Positions 35,393 to 44,739 of a stretch of 64,000 nucleotides of DNA are shown one piece after another. Position numbers and translations under genes: made by a program. How positions within the stretch are numbered: the first letter of the stretch is position 1; every line of letters begins with the position of its first letter. The notes under the pieces were generated by a model. That model saw only the letters and a program-made list of their open reading frames with translations. It did no database searches and had not been told where the DNA came from. Origin of the DNA: JADFUS01 sp964600025 (GTDB taxonomy: Bacteria > Bacteroidota > Bacteroidia > Bacteroidales > Rikenellaceae); contig CAZRHJ010000004.1 of NCBI GenBank assembly GCA_964600025.1, positions 14,799-78,798 of the forward strand, read 5' to 3'.

Positions 35393-36631
35393 ATGAAAAT
35401 TAACAAACTATTCATTTCAGCTATTGCTGCAATGTCGTTAATCACAACATCTTGTTCTGATAACAATAAAAATGGAGAAGATAGCAATTTAACAAAACAA
35501 GAAAAGGCTATCTTAGCAAATTATGTAGATGATATTGTAGTATCAAACTACGCTCAACTTGCAACAGATGGTAAAAATCTTTTGACAGCTGTTAAAGCTA
35601 TTCAAAGCTCTGCTGATGCTGATAAGTCTACCCTTATATCAAATGCTGCTACTGCGTGGAAAAACGCTCGTATCACTTGGGAGCGTACGGAAGCATATCT
35701 TTTTGGACCAGTAGATAAAGCTGGTATTGACCCAGGTATTGACTCTTGGCCATTGGTATTGCCAGATCTACAAGAATCTATCCAGAAATGGGACGCTAAA
35801 AATGATAACTATGAGTCGTTGAAAGGTGACGGTGGTGATTTAAAAGGTTTCCACTCAATAGAATATATGTTGTTTGCAAATGGTAAACCAAAAACTAAAA
35901 CTGTTGCTACATTTGACAGCCAATATGCAATTAGCCAAGGAAACTTGTCTGACGAAGAGTTTGAAAATAAACTTGAAAGCTATACAGTTGCTGTTGCTGA
36001 GGAATTGTATCGTTGTGTTCTACAATTAGAGGCAGAATGGAACTTAGTTGGTCTATCAAGTGAAAAATCTGCAGATTTAACAGCATTTGGTTCTAATATC
36101 ACTCTTAATACTCCTGGGGGGAATTATGGTGAAATTTTTAAAACTCCAAGCATAAACAATACACACTACCAATCATTTGCAAAATCTCTTGAAGAGGTTT
36201 TTGTAGGAGCAATCGGTATTGCTGACGAGGTTGCTAATGTGAAAATTTCTGACCCAATCAATGCTGAGATTAAAGAAGGTAATGGTCTGTTGGAAGTGGA
36301 ATCGTGGTTTAGCTACAATTCAGTTGAGGATTTTACAAATAATGTCAGAGGTATTAAAGAAGCATACTTTGGTAAATTAGCAAAAAACAACACTGTTGAA
36401 TTTGATACAGATGTTAATCCTCACGCTAATTCAGTAGGTGCTTACATTGCAAAAATAGACAAAACAATTAACGACAAAGCTGTTGCAGCATTAAACAATG
36501 CTATCGCAAAAGTTGCTGCAATGCCAAAACCTTTTAGAGATAATCTTTCTTGGAATACTGCAAATACTGCTGCTAAAGAAGCAGTAGCCGCAGTTCAAGA
36601 TGCTCTGGAAGCTGCACAAGTTGCAAAATAA
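35393..36631 (+). CDS. imelysin family lipoprotein (M75)
   Basis: 412 residues. Lipoprotein signal with the lipid cysteine at residue 21 (LITTSCSDN). The imelysin fold is two four-helix bundles; the characteristic GxHxxE motif is present as GFHSIEYMLF near residue 150. Imelysins are related to the iron-binding EfeO M75 domain and to algal ferrous-iron uptake proteins, and are generally iron-regulated; despite the peptidase name, protease activity is doubtful. Flanked 26 nt upstream by the porin and 96 nt downstream by the di-heme protein. An iron-handling role is likely. Confidence 0.92.
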   Translation: MKINKLFISAIAAMSLITTSCSDNNKNGEDSNLTKQEKAILANYVDDIVVSNYAQLATDGKNLLTAVKAIQSSADADKSTLISNAATAWKNARITWERTEAYLFGPVDKAGIDPGIDSWPLVLPDLQESIQKWDAKNDNYESLKGDGGDLKGFHSIEYMLFANGKPKTKTVATFDSQYAISQGNLSDEEFENKLESYTVAVAEELYRCVLQLEAEWNLVGLSSEKSADLTAFGSNITLNTPGGNYGEIFKTPSINNTHYQSFAKSLEEVFVGAIGIADEVANVKISDPINAEIKEGNGLLEVESWFSYNSVEDFTNNVRGIKEAYFGKLAKNNTVEFDTDVNPHANSVGAYIAKIDKTINDKAVAALNNAIAKVAAMPKPFRDNLSWNTANTAAKEAVAAVQDALEAAQVAK

Positions 36632-36727
36632 TTAATTATCATAAATGAAACAATTAGCCAACCGAAAATAGGAATCCTTTTTCGGTTGGCATTTGAACCT
36701 AAATAACAATAATTAAAACTAATTAAT

Positions 36728-38461
36728 ATGAAAAAGATTTTACAATTTTCGTTTTTAGTTTCAGTATTAATCTCTTGCAGTTTGGCAACCAGCTGTACAT
36801 CTGTAAATAATGGTGATAACGATAACGAAAAACCAGAACAAGGCGTTCCAGAAGAATACTTCACTGGTGGAAAATTAGGAACTACTGAGGTTTGGGGTTC
36901 TAAATGTTTTGAACAACCTACTCCAGCCGTTGAAAATGCGGGTTTAGCAAATTCATTTTTGCACGGCGAGGCGATATTCGAAGGAAATTTCGTGACAGAA
37001 GCGACAGATCCAACATATCCAATGAGAGGCCGTGGCCCTATTTCAATTCGTTCGTCTTGTATTCACTGTCACCCAGGTTATGGACACGGTAAACGCTTAG
37101 GAAATTTGGGACAAGACGTATTTGGATTCAACACAAAAACTCGTGAGACTGGTAATGGTTATTTACTTGTAATTTATGGACCAGGTAAAGACGGTGTTTT
37201 TGGAGGTAATGACGTAATCACAAGCGGGATTACTGGTAGTACTTGGACAGATGCAGCAAACGACGACTGGTTTGTATCGGAGATGACAGGTATGCCTCAA
37301 ACACAATCAAACGAACCTTTTAAAGCACCAATAGATGAAGATAAAATCCAAATTAAATGGCATCTTTATGTAGATGAGCACGGAAATAAGTTCGCTGATG
37401 GTACATCTTACGAATTAATATATCCAGAGGTAATTATCCCAGAAGATGCTTTTGCTTACGAAAGTGAGAATCTAAAAACAGGCAAATATGACGTAAGAGT
37501 GGAAGCAACTATTGGAATCTATGGTTCTGGATTAATAGACGCTATCAAAGAAGAAGATATTGACGCTACTTACAACGCCCAAATGGGAAAACCTTGGGGA
37601 GGTCGTAGAGGTACAGATAAAAAGCAACCTGATGGCTCTGTTCGTAAAGGACGTTTTACTTATGCTGTATCTCGTGGTACTTTGCAATACGGTGCTGGTT
37701 CAAATGCAATTTGGAATATCACTAACGTTACAAAAGAAAGTTCAAACTCTGAACATCAATCTAACTATATGACTCCATTCTACGCTAACAATGCAGCAAA
37801 AGACCCTGAGGTGAAAGCTAAATTGGCAAATACTTACTACAAATTCTTGATTGGTGCTACTGAGGAGGAAACAGAAAATAAGATTTATAACTATTTGATG
37901 TTTAACAGTACTTACGGTGGCAAAAAATACACATCAAGAAACGAAGTTGATAAATCTACACAAATTAAACCAGAATTGTCTTTGGACGATTACACAGAAT
38001 TAATGGTATGGCACAGAGGTCTTGCTGTTCCAGCTGCAAGAAATGTAAATACCCCAGAGTTTAAGCGAGGTAAAGAATTATTTACACAAATGGGCTGTGC
38101 CTCTTGCCACCAACCTTCTTGGACAACAGGCTCTGACAACTATGTTGGAGACCAAGATATGCTTGGAAAGTTACCTACTTATCCCAACCAAAAGATTTGG
38201 CCATACACGGATTTGTTGCAACATAACTTAGGTATGAAAAATAATATTCGTGGAGGCTGGTGCCGTACAACTCCTCTATGGGGACGTTATTTGAACTTAG
38301 TAGCAAATGGTGAAAGTAGTCACTTACACGATATGCGTGCAAGAAACTACGAAGAAGCAATTATGTGGCACAAAGGACAAGGTCAATATTCAAGTAACAA
38401 ATTCCGTGAACTTCCAAAAGAAGACCGTGATGCTGTTGTAAAATTCTTGCAATCTATCTAA
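36728..38461 (+). CDS. di-heme oxidoreductase family lipoprotein (DHOR)
   Basis: 577 residues. Lipobox LISC gives a lipid anchor at Cys17 (Cys23 is an alternative). Two covalent heme c sites are visible: CIHCH at 111-115 and CASCH at 457-461. The layout is that of the di-heme oxidoreductase ('thiol oxidoreductase', DUF1111) family, which is related to MauG-type di-heme peroxidases. It probably sits in the periplasm or on the outer membrane and moves electrons in iron chemistry (inference from the imelysin neighbour). It needs cytochrome c maturation, which the next gene supplies. Ten cysteines or so are otherwise absent, supporting the heme assignment of these two pairs. Confidence 0.92.
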   Translation: MKKILQFSFLVSVLISCSLATSCTSVNNGDNDNEKPEQGVPEEYFTGGKLGTTEVWGSKCFEQPTPAVENAGLANSFLHGEAIFEGNFVTEATDPTYPMRGRGPISIRSSCIHCHPGYGHGKRLGNLGQDVFGFNTKTRETGNGYLLVIYGPGKDGVFGGNDVITSGITGSTWTDAANDDWFVSEMTGMPQTQSNEPFKAPIDEDKIQIKWHLYVDEHGNKFADGTSYELIYPEVIIPEDAFAYESENLKTGKYDVRVEATIGIYGSGLIDAIKEEDIDATYNAQMGKPWGGRRGTDKKQPDGSVRKGRFTYAVSRGTLQYGAGSNAIWNITNVTKESSNSEHQSNYMTPFYANNAAKDPEVKAKLANTYYKFLIGATEEETENKIYNYLMFNSTYGGKKYTSRNEVDKSTQIKPELSLDDYTELMVWHRGLAVPAARNVNTPEFKRGKELFTQMGCASCHQPSWTTGSDNYVGDQDMLGKLPTYPNQKIWPYTDLLQHNLGMKNNIRGGWCRTTPLWGRYLNLVANGESSHLHDMRARNYEEAIMWHKGQGQYSSNKFRELPKEDRDAVVKFLQSI

Positions 38462-38478
38462 GGTACGAATAAATAAAT

Positions 38479-38652
38479 ATATTGCTATCTGATAAACTTA
38501 AAGCTATCAGAAGTTTTACACGTTCCTAATAAACTCTATTCTCTAAGTCTATTTTCCCGATAATCATAATATAACGAACAATCGTGCGTGATGTAGAATA
38601 TCGACAAAATAGACAAGAGAAATGGGTTTAAGACTTAGTAGATAGGAATAAT
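38479..38652 (+). repeat. strongly decayed dispersed repeat, copy G
   Basis: Starts TATTGCTATCTGATAAACTT; further inside, TTCCTAATAAACTCT, CTCTAAGTCTATTTTC, ATAATATAACG and AAAATAGACAAGAGAAATGGGTTT follow the order of the family. No intact central hairpin. It lies between the di-heme gene and ccsBA. Confidence 0.55.
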
Positions 38653-38666
38653 AAAGATTAAGTTAC

Positions 38667-38699
38667 GGATTTACCTTCCAAAAAGCTAAATCCTTTTTT
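38667..38699 (+). terminator. terminator or attenuator just before ccsBA
   Basis: GGATTTA (38667-38673) pairs with TAAATCC (38687-38693), then TTTTTT. The ccsBA start codon follows only eight bases later, so any transcript entering ccsBA from upstream must pass this hairpin. Confidence 0.7.
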
Positions 38700-38707
38700 A
38701 TAAAATT

Positions 38708-40915
38708 ATGTCAATAAAAACCATCTCATTCTCTCTATTCACTGTTATAGCTATTGTTTTGGCTACTACTACTGTTATCGAAAAATTTAGCGGAACACAC
38801 TACGTTCAAACATCAATATATGGAGCTTGGTGGTTTTATTTGTTGTGGATAGTGCTTACCATAAGTTCTCTAATATATTTCTATCGTTCAAATTTGCACA
38901 AGAAAATAAGCACTTTTATGTTGCATATTTCGTTTGTTGTGATTCTGCTTGGGGCAATAGTAACAGCTCTTACAGCACAAAGAGGTATGATATATCTCCC
39001 TGTTGGCGTTACACAAAACTCTTTTACTGATTCAAACAACAATAAAATTCAATTACCTTTTGAAATAACACTTAAATTATTTGAAATAAAATATTATAGC
39101 GGAACAAATGCAGCAGCTGATTATATGAGTAATGTTGTGTTTAGTCAAAACGGGAAAGAAGTATCTGAGAAGATAGTATCTATGAACAAAATTGCAAAAT
39201 ATGATGGTTATAGATTTTATCAATCTGAATATGATAATTCTGGGAGTTGGCTGTCTGTTAATAGGGATATTTATGGAATTCCAATTACTTATACTGGATA
39301 TGTTCTACTCGTTCTATCTTTTATAATATTACTTGTAAGCCCCAAAGGAGCATTTAGAAGATTGTTAAAATCTCCTTTACTACAAAAAGGAATGATGTTG
39401 GGTGTAATGTGTATTTGGGCTACAATATCAAATGCTCAAAGTTCAAAAATTCCTCAAACTCTAAGCAAAGAGCAATGCAAAATGCTCGAAGATTTACAAG
39501 TTGTATATAACGAGCGAGTAATGCCTCTCAGCACTCTTGCAAGAGATTTTACTCTAAAACTTACAGGCAGTGATAACTACAAAGATTGCTCATACGAACA
39601 ATTCTTTTGGGGCTGGTTTTTCTTTCCAACAGAATGGGAAAATGAAGCAATTTTTGAAGTTCCTCAAAGTAAAAAACAAAAATTCTTAGGTTTAGAAAGA
39701 CAATCTGCATACAAAGATTTTTTTACTTCTAAAAATATCTACAAACTCAATCACTATATAAGAAATGTTGATTCTAAAAAAGAAATTGCACTTCACAAAG
39801 AGCTTACCAAACTAAACGAAAAAATACAGTTGATAGCAATGTTGCGAAGTGGTGCAATGGTAAAAATTTTTCCATATAAAAATAATAATGGCAAAATATC
39901 GTGGTATTCTCCCAAAGATTCTTTGCCAGAAGAAATGGATTTAGGACAATCTTTGTTTATAAAAAATAGTTTTGAAATGTTGCTTTCTGCCTATGCCTCA
40001 GGTAATAGTGCGGAATTTTCTGAAATTGCAGATAAAATTGTCGGCTATCAGAAGAAATTTGGCGAAGATTCTTTATTGAAACCGCAAAAAGTAGAAGCGG
40101 AACGATTGTATTTTTCTATCCCAGTTACTGCTCTACTATTCCGTATGAATTTGTTTATAGGAATATTGTCAGTAATAATTATTGTACTCAACAAAAAGAA
40201 ACAGCTAAACAAGATTATCGGGAATATACTTAATGTAGATATATTATTTTCTTGGGTTTTGATAGCAATACACATAGCATTGAAATGGTATATCACTGGG
40301 CGTATGCCTCTATCAAATGGCTACGACACTATGATATTTTTAGGATTAAGTATTTCAACTATTATTTTTTGCCTCAGAAAATCATTCTTACTGTTTACAG
40401 CAATGGGGACTACTCTCATAGGATTTACTATGTTGGTAGCTACTCTTGGAGGGCTTAATCCACAAATCACACAACTTATACCTGTTCTTAATTCTCCATT
40501 CTTGACAACTCACGTTTGTTTAATAATGCTTTCGTATGCTCTTTTTGCGTTTACATTTATTAATGGAATAATAGCACTAACACTTGGCAGAAGCGACAAG
40601 AATTTACTTGATAGACTTTCTATTTACAGTAGAATATTTCTGATATTAGGCTTGGTTTTTTTGGCAATAGGAATATTTATAGGGGCGGTCTGGGCAAATG
40701 TTAGCTGGGGACGTTATTGGGCTTGGGACCCGAAGGAAGTTTGGGCATTAATAACATTGATGTTTTATTCTCTCCCTCTTCATAGCTCTTCAATCAAAAT
40801 ATTCAGAAATAAAATAGTATTTCATATATATATGATATTCGGCATCATAGTGGTGCTTATGACATATTTTGGGGTAAATCTTGTGCTTGGTGGAATGCAT
40901 AGTTATGTGAATTAG
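38708..40915 (+). CDS. ccsA: fused cytochrome c synthase CcsBA
   Basis: 735 residues in one chain. The N-terminal ResB/CcsB-like part has helices at about 8-25, 38-55, 66-88 and 195-215 with a periplasmic domain between. A second, hydrophilic periplasmic region spans about 240-470. The C-terminal CcsA part has about eight helices and the heme-handling WWD signature WGRYWAWDPKEVWALI near residue 664, plus conserved histidines (LTTHVCLIMLSYA; MYFGVNLVLGGMHSY region). It exports heme and attaches it to CxxCH motifs. The fused form is usual in Bacteroidetes. Its place behind a di-heme protein gene is a direct functional link. Confidence 0.93.
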   Translation: MSIKTISFSLFTVIAIVLATTTVIEKFSGTHYVQTSIYGAWWFYLLWIVLTISSLIYFYRSNLHKKISTFMLHISFVVILLGAIVTALTAQRGMIYLPVGVTQNSFTDSNNNKIQLPFEITLKLFEIKYYSGTNAAADYMSNVVFSQNGKEVSEKIVSMNKIAKYDGYRFYQSEYDNSGSWLSVNRDIYGIPITYTGYVLLVLSFIILLVSPKGAFRRLLKSPLLQKGMMLGVMCIWATISNAQSSKIPQTLSKEQCKMLEDLQVVYNERVMPLSTLARDFTLKLTGSDNYKDCSYEQFFWGWFFFPTEWENEAIFEVPQSKKQKFLGLERQSAYKDFFTSKNIYKLNHYIRNVDSKKEIALHKELTKLNEKIQLIAMLRSGAMVKIFPYKNNNGKISWYSPKDSLPEEMDLGQSLFIKNSFEMLLSAYASGNSAEFSEIADKIVGYQKKFGEDSLLKPQKVEAERLYFSIPVTALLFRMNLFIGILSVIIIVLNKKKQLNKIIGNILNVDILFSWVLIAIHIALKWYITGRMPLSNGYDTMIFLGLSISTIIFCLRKSFLLFTAMGTTLIGFTMLVATLGGLNPQITQLIPVLNSPFLTTHVCLIMLSYALFAFTFINGIIALTLGRSDKNLLDRLSIYSRIFLILGLVFLAIGIFIGAVWANVSWGRYWAWDPKEVWALITLMFYSLPLHSSSIKIFRNKIVFHIYMIFGIIVVLMTYFGVNLVLGGMHSYVN

Positions 40916-40968
40916 TTTTATTGGCCAACAATAATCTTCAATATGAGATAATTGACTGAATTTTCCAT

Positions 40969-40998
40969 AAAAAAGACAACCAAGTAGGTTGTCTTTTT
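40969..40998. terminator. bidirectional terminator between ccsBA and asnS
   Basis: AAAAAGACAACC, loop AAGTA, GGTTGTCTTTTT. The flanking A and T runs give a U-tract on both strands. Confidence 0.85.
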
Positions 40999-41011
40999 AT
41001 TTATATTTAAA

Positions 41012-41108
41012 ATTTCGTTTCACTTAGTCTAATTGAATGCACGTGAGTTATGTGCATTGGCAAAACAGACAAGATCGGCGAGTTTTGTTTTAAGCTGAAC
41101 GGTAGTAG
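41012..41108 (-). repeat. dispersed repeat, copy H (truncated)
   Basis: Reverse orientation. GCACGTGAGTTATGTGCATTGG, then CAAAACAGACAAGATCGGCGAG, GTTTTGTTTTAAGCTGAACGGTAG correspond to one arm (given in parts). It ends two bases before the asnS stop codon. Convergent setting. Confidence 0.7.
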
Positions 41109-41109
41109 A

Positions 41110-42492
41110 TTAAAAATCTGCGTTTTTTGGTGTACGAGGGAATGGGATAACATCACGAATGTTTGCCATACCTGTAACGAATAACAATAATCTTTCGAAA
41201 CCAAGACCGAAACCACTATGAGGAGCTGTACCAAAACGGCGAGTATCAATATACCACCAAACATCTTTTGTAGGAACGCCTTTTTCGGCAATAGCGTTCA
41301 TAAGTTTGTCATAGTTTTCCTCACGTTGAGAACCGCCGATAATCTCACCAATTTTTGGGAACAATACGTCCATAGCTCTAACAGTTTTGCCATCTTCGTT
41401 TTGTTTCATATAGAATGATTTGATTTCTTTTGGATAGTTAATCAAGATAACTGGACATTTGAAATGTTTTTCAACCAAATATCTTTCGTGTTCTGACTGC
41501 AAGTCAAGACCCCAAGAAACTGGGAACTCAAATTTCTCGCCAGATGCTTCAAGTATTTTGATACCCTCAGTGTAGTCCAATCTGACAAAATCGTTAGCTA
41601 CTACAAATTTAAGTCTTTCGATAAGTTCTTTGTCAAACATATCGTTCAAGAATTGGATATCTTCCATACAGTTATCCAAAGCATAGTTTACTAAGTATTT
41701 GATAAATCTCTCAGCCAATTCCATATTGTCTTCCAATTCATAGAAAGCCATTTCTGGTTCTACCATCCAAAACTCTGCCAAGTGGCGAGGAGTGTTTGAA
41801 TTTTCAGCACGGAACGTTGGGCCGAAAGTATAAATTTCTGTAAGAGCCAAAGCTGCTAACTCTCCCTCCAACTGACCTGAAACTGTCAATGAACAGTGTT
41901 TGCCAAAGAAGTCTTTTGAGTAATCAACTTTACCATCTTCTGTACGAGGTAGGTTTTCTAAATCCATTGTAGAAACATTGAACATTTCACCAGCACCCTC
42001 ACAGTCAGAAGCAGTGATAAGTGGAGTGTGGAAATATTTAAAACCGTTATCGTTATAGAATTTATGTATAGCATAAGCCATTGCGTGACGAATACGGAAA
42101 ATTGCACCAAATGTATTTGTGCGAGGTCTTAGATATGCAATTTCTCTCAAAAACTCTAATGAGTGTCCTTTCTTTTGTAGAGGATAAGAATTGTCGCAAG
42201 TGCCATATATTTCAATTTCTTTGGCTTGTACTTCGACAGGCTGACCCGAACCAGCAGATTCTACCAAAATACCTTTAACGCTCAAACAAGCACCAGTAGT
42301 AATTTGTCTAAGTGTTTCTTCATCAAAATTTTGTACATCAACAACAATTTGAATATTATTGATTGTCGAGCCATCATTCATAGCAATAAATGCTACATTT
42401 TTGTTGCCCCTTTTTGTTCTAACCCAGCCTTTTACAACCACATCTTGTGATTGAGCAGGAGTTTTCAGTATATCTTTTATACGAACTAACAT
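41110..42492 (-). CDS. asnS: asparaginyl-tRNA synthetase
   Basis: 460 residues. OB-fold anticodon-binding domain at 1-110 (VVVKGWVRTKRGNKNVAFIAMNDGS, in part), class II catalytic core after it: FGPTFRAENSNTPRHLAEFWMVEPE (in part), motif 3 GFGLGFERLLLFVTGMANIRDVIPFPR (in part). AsnRS-type residues rather than AspRS; length fits AsnRS. With tRNA-Asn and AspRS also in the window, asparagine is presumably charged directly. Confidence 0.97.
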   Translation of the reverse strand: MLVRIKDILKTPAQSQDVVVKGWVRTKRGNKNVAFIAMNDGSTINNIQIVVDVQNFDEETLRQITTGACLSVKGILVESAGSGQPVEVQAKEIEIYGTCDNSYPLQKKGHSLEFLREIAYLRPRTNTFGAIFRIRHAMAYAIHKFYNDNGFKYFHTPLITASDCEGAGEMFNVSTMDLENLPRTEDGKVDYSKDFFGKHCSLTVSGQLEGELAALALTEIYTFGPTFRAENSNTPRHLAEFWMVEPEMAFYELEDNMELAERFIKYLVNYALDNCMEDIQFLNDMFDKELIERLKFVVANDFVRLDYTEGIKILEASGEKFEFPVSWGLDLQSEHERYLVEKHFKCPVILINYPKEIKSFYMKQNEDGKTVRAMDVLFPKIGEIIGGSQREENYDKLMNAIAEKGVPTKDVWWYIDTRRFGTAPHSGFGLGFERLLLFVTGMANIRDVIPFPRTPKNADF

Positions 42493-42573
42493 AAAAATAT
42501 CTCCTTTATAAAGTGTTTTTCTTTTTTTACCGAAAGCAAATGTACTAAAAAAAAATTATTGTAGCAAAACTAA

Positions 42574-43524
42574 TTAAGAATTTTGCAACTTTGTTGTTTT
42601 TTTGTCTTGAAAATTGTAATAAAACTTCATAATCCAAGTCAAAATTATTGCTATTACCAATCGAGGGAGCAATACCCACCACACTCCAACTCCAAGAGCC
42701 ATAAACAATAGCGAGTCCTCCAACATAGAGTGATTCATTGCAGCAGATGTGTTAAGTAGTTGAGCATCTCGATGAGCTATTTCGCCTTTTTCCATTTCCG
42801 ACGACATTACCATACCTCCGTAAGCAAGTCCAAGAGTATTTACAACTATCCATAAGAATGTTGTAGAATATGGCAAACCTAAAACCTTCATAAAAGGTTG
42901 CATAGGTTTGAGCAACATATCTATTAGTTTAAATTCTTTCAAAATTCCTTGAAGAATATTCAGCAAACTGACAAATAACAGAACTTTACCCAAAAGTGGA
43001 ATAATTGTCTGAGCCCAGAAAACAAACACCTCTACCCAAGTAGAAGGTTTTTGTGCCATTTCGGGCATATACAACGCTCCTGCCATATCTTTTGGGATAA
43101 TCAAATTTAGCAAAAAACCTGCAAAAAGCCCAAAGAATATTCTAATAAATAGAATATATCCATAAGACGAACCAGCTTTGTTTTGAACCTTTGTTTCGAT
43201 AATTAAGTTGTGGCAAATCAAACACATTGTTGCCATAATAGTAACTTCTCGGAGTTCAAATCCCAAACCTGCCATTACGCCAATCGCAGCATAAATACTT
43301 GCAAAAGAAGATGTTATAAACACAATAGCAGCCTCGCCCCCAAGACCCATTAGCCTAAATAGAGGCTCAACAAAATCCGAAACTATAAGTATCACACCCA
43401 TATAATCGAGAATTGAAACTAATAATGTAATGGGTAGCATTAGTTTCATCAACCAAATTACAGTTTTGATTGTTGGCTGAATTGATTTTGTAACAGCCGA
43501 AACTATTTTTTCAACAAAATTCAT
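42574..43524 (-). CDS. nucleoside-recognition (gate) domain membrane protein
   Basis: 316 residues with about seven or eight helices. Two gate-like segments (about 45-150 and 180-290) match the nucleoside recognition/SpmA-SpmB type domain, for example ITSSFASIYAAIGVMAGLGF and VNTLGLAYGGMVMSSEM. The family includes spore maturation proteins and transporter-like proteins of unknown substrate. It lies one base behind rsmD and is probably cotranscribed. Confidence 0.82.
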   Translation of the reverse strand: MNFVEKIVSAVTKSIQPTIKTVIWLMKLMLPITLLVSILDYMGVILIVSDFVEPLFRLMGLGGEAAIVFITSSFASIYAAIGVMAGLGFELREVTIMATMCLICHNLIIETKVQNKAGSSYGYILFIRIFFGLFAGFLLNLIIPKDMAGALYMPEMAQKPSTWVEVFVFWAQTIIPLLGKVLLFVSLLNILQGILKEFKLIDMLLKPMQPFMKVLGLPYSTTFLWIVVNTLGLAYGGMVMSSEMEKGEIAHRDAQLLNTSAAMNHSMLEDSLLFMALGVGVWWVLLPRLVIAIILTWIMKFYYNFQDKKTTKLQNS

Positions 43525-43525
43525 T

Positions 43526-44074
43526 TTATTCTTTATTTGGATTATTCACAAAAATAGAAAAATTTACACTGCCATAGCTCCTTTTTGATTGAAAATTTGG
43601 GTGCGAAGAATAATCTTTTGCTTTTGAATGTTCAAAGACAAACCAACCTTCTTCACGGAGCATATTTTTTTGAAATACAATATCTGGAATAGCATCTATG
43701 CCTTCTAAGTCGTATGGAGGATCTGCAAAAATAAAATCATAGTCCAAACGGCAGCTTTTCAGAAAAGTAAAAGCATTCATTCGCATAGATTTAATTTGAG
43801 GTAATTTCAGATTTTCGGCAGTTTTTTTGATAAATGATTGGTGTATAGCATTCATCTCTACACTTGTTACAGATTTTGCTCCTCTCGAAGCAAACTCATA
43901 ACTAATAGCACCAGTACCTGAAAATAAATCCAATACATCTAACTCCTCAATATCAAACCAATTAGCAATTACATTAAAAATATTTTCTTTTGCAAAATCT
44001 GTTGTTGGTCTGGCTTTGAAGGCAGCAGGAGGGTTTATAATTCTTCCTTTGCACGTACCGCTTACTATTCTCAT
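43526..44074 (-). CDS. rsmD: 16S rRNA (guanine966-N2)-methyltransferase
   Basis: 182 residues. SAM-binding motif I VLDLFSGTGAISYEFASRGA (in part) near 50-68 and the catalytic NPPY-type motif FADPPYD near 130. N-terminal MRIVSGTCKGRIINPP is the RsmD hallmark. Methylates G966 of 16S rRNA late in 30S assembly. Start overlaps the DUF3822 stop by four bases. Confidence 0.95.
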   Translation of the reverse strand: MRIVSGTCKGRIINPPAAFKARPTTDFAKENIFNVIANWFDIEELDVLDLFSGTGAISYEFASRGAKSVTSVEMNAIHQSFIKKTAENLKLPQIKSMRMNAFTFLKSCRLDYDFIFADPPYDLEGIDAIPDIVFQKNMLREEGWFVFEHSKAKDYSSHPNFQSKRSYGSVNFSIFVNNPNKE

Positions 44075-44739
44075 TTATTTGTTACTTTAAAGTTACTTTT
44101 TAACAATTTCATTAAATCCGAATCAAATTCTCCAAAAGGAATAAGTTTGAACTTATTAATTTTCAACTTTGTAGATATTAATTTCAAGTAATCGACTATC
44201 TCGTCAGTATTGTTTATATAATAAGTCTCTATCAAAAGTATTTTTTGGTCATTACGTGCTACTATATATATATAGTCCGCAAAAACAGAAATAACAATTC
44301 GATTATTGCTACACGACTGTGCTATTTCTATCAGTTTATTGAAAATACTTTTGACTACAAGATTACATTTAGTTTTCAATCTCTGAATATCAAATTCAAG
44401 ACCCCCTAAAATACTTGAAACAATAGTTATATCATCACCTTGCGAAACAAAAACAGAATTTCTGTTGTAGTGTAAAGATTTTGCCTTGAAATATTGTTCT
44501 ATATCCTGCTCCGAAAAAAATTCAGTAGGAATAGCTACAAATTGATGGTTTGGAATAAATAATTCTACTTCGTCAAACGATTTATTGTTTATAAAAGAGT
44601 ATAAATTGTCTAACGAAACATTCTCTTTAATAGAATTTTCGTTTAATATACCATACAAAAAAGAATGTCCATTCAAACTAATCTGAATGGACAAGCTATT
44701 TGTATTAGTTTTATTAGTCTTCCCAGTTACCAGCCTCAT
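44071..44739 (-). CDS. DUF3822 family protein
   Basis: 222 residues. Looks like an actin/ASKHA-type fold protein of the DUF3822 family, found beside rsmD in many Bacteroidetes. No catalytic motif recognised. Starts 26 bases inside the preceding gene's 3' end and overlaps rsmD by four bases, so the three are translationally coupled. Function unknown. Confidence 0.82.
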   Translation of the reverse strand: MRLVTGKTNKTNTNSLSIQISLNGHSFLYGILNENSIKENVSLDNLYSFINNKSFDEVELFIPNHQFVAIPTEFFSEQDIEQYFKAKSLHYNRNSVFVSQGDDITIVSSILGGLEFDIQRLKTKCNLVVKSIFNKLIEIAQSCSNNRIVISVFADYIYIVARNDQKILLIETYYINNTDEIVDYLKLISTKLKINKFKLIPFGEFDSDLMKLLKSNFKVTNK

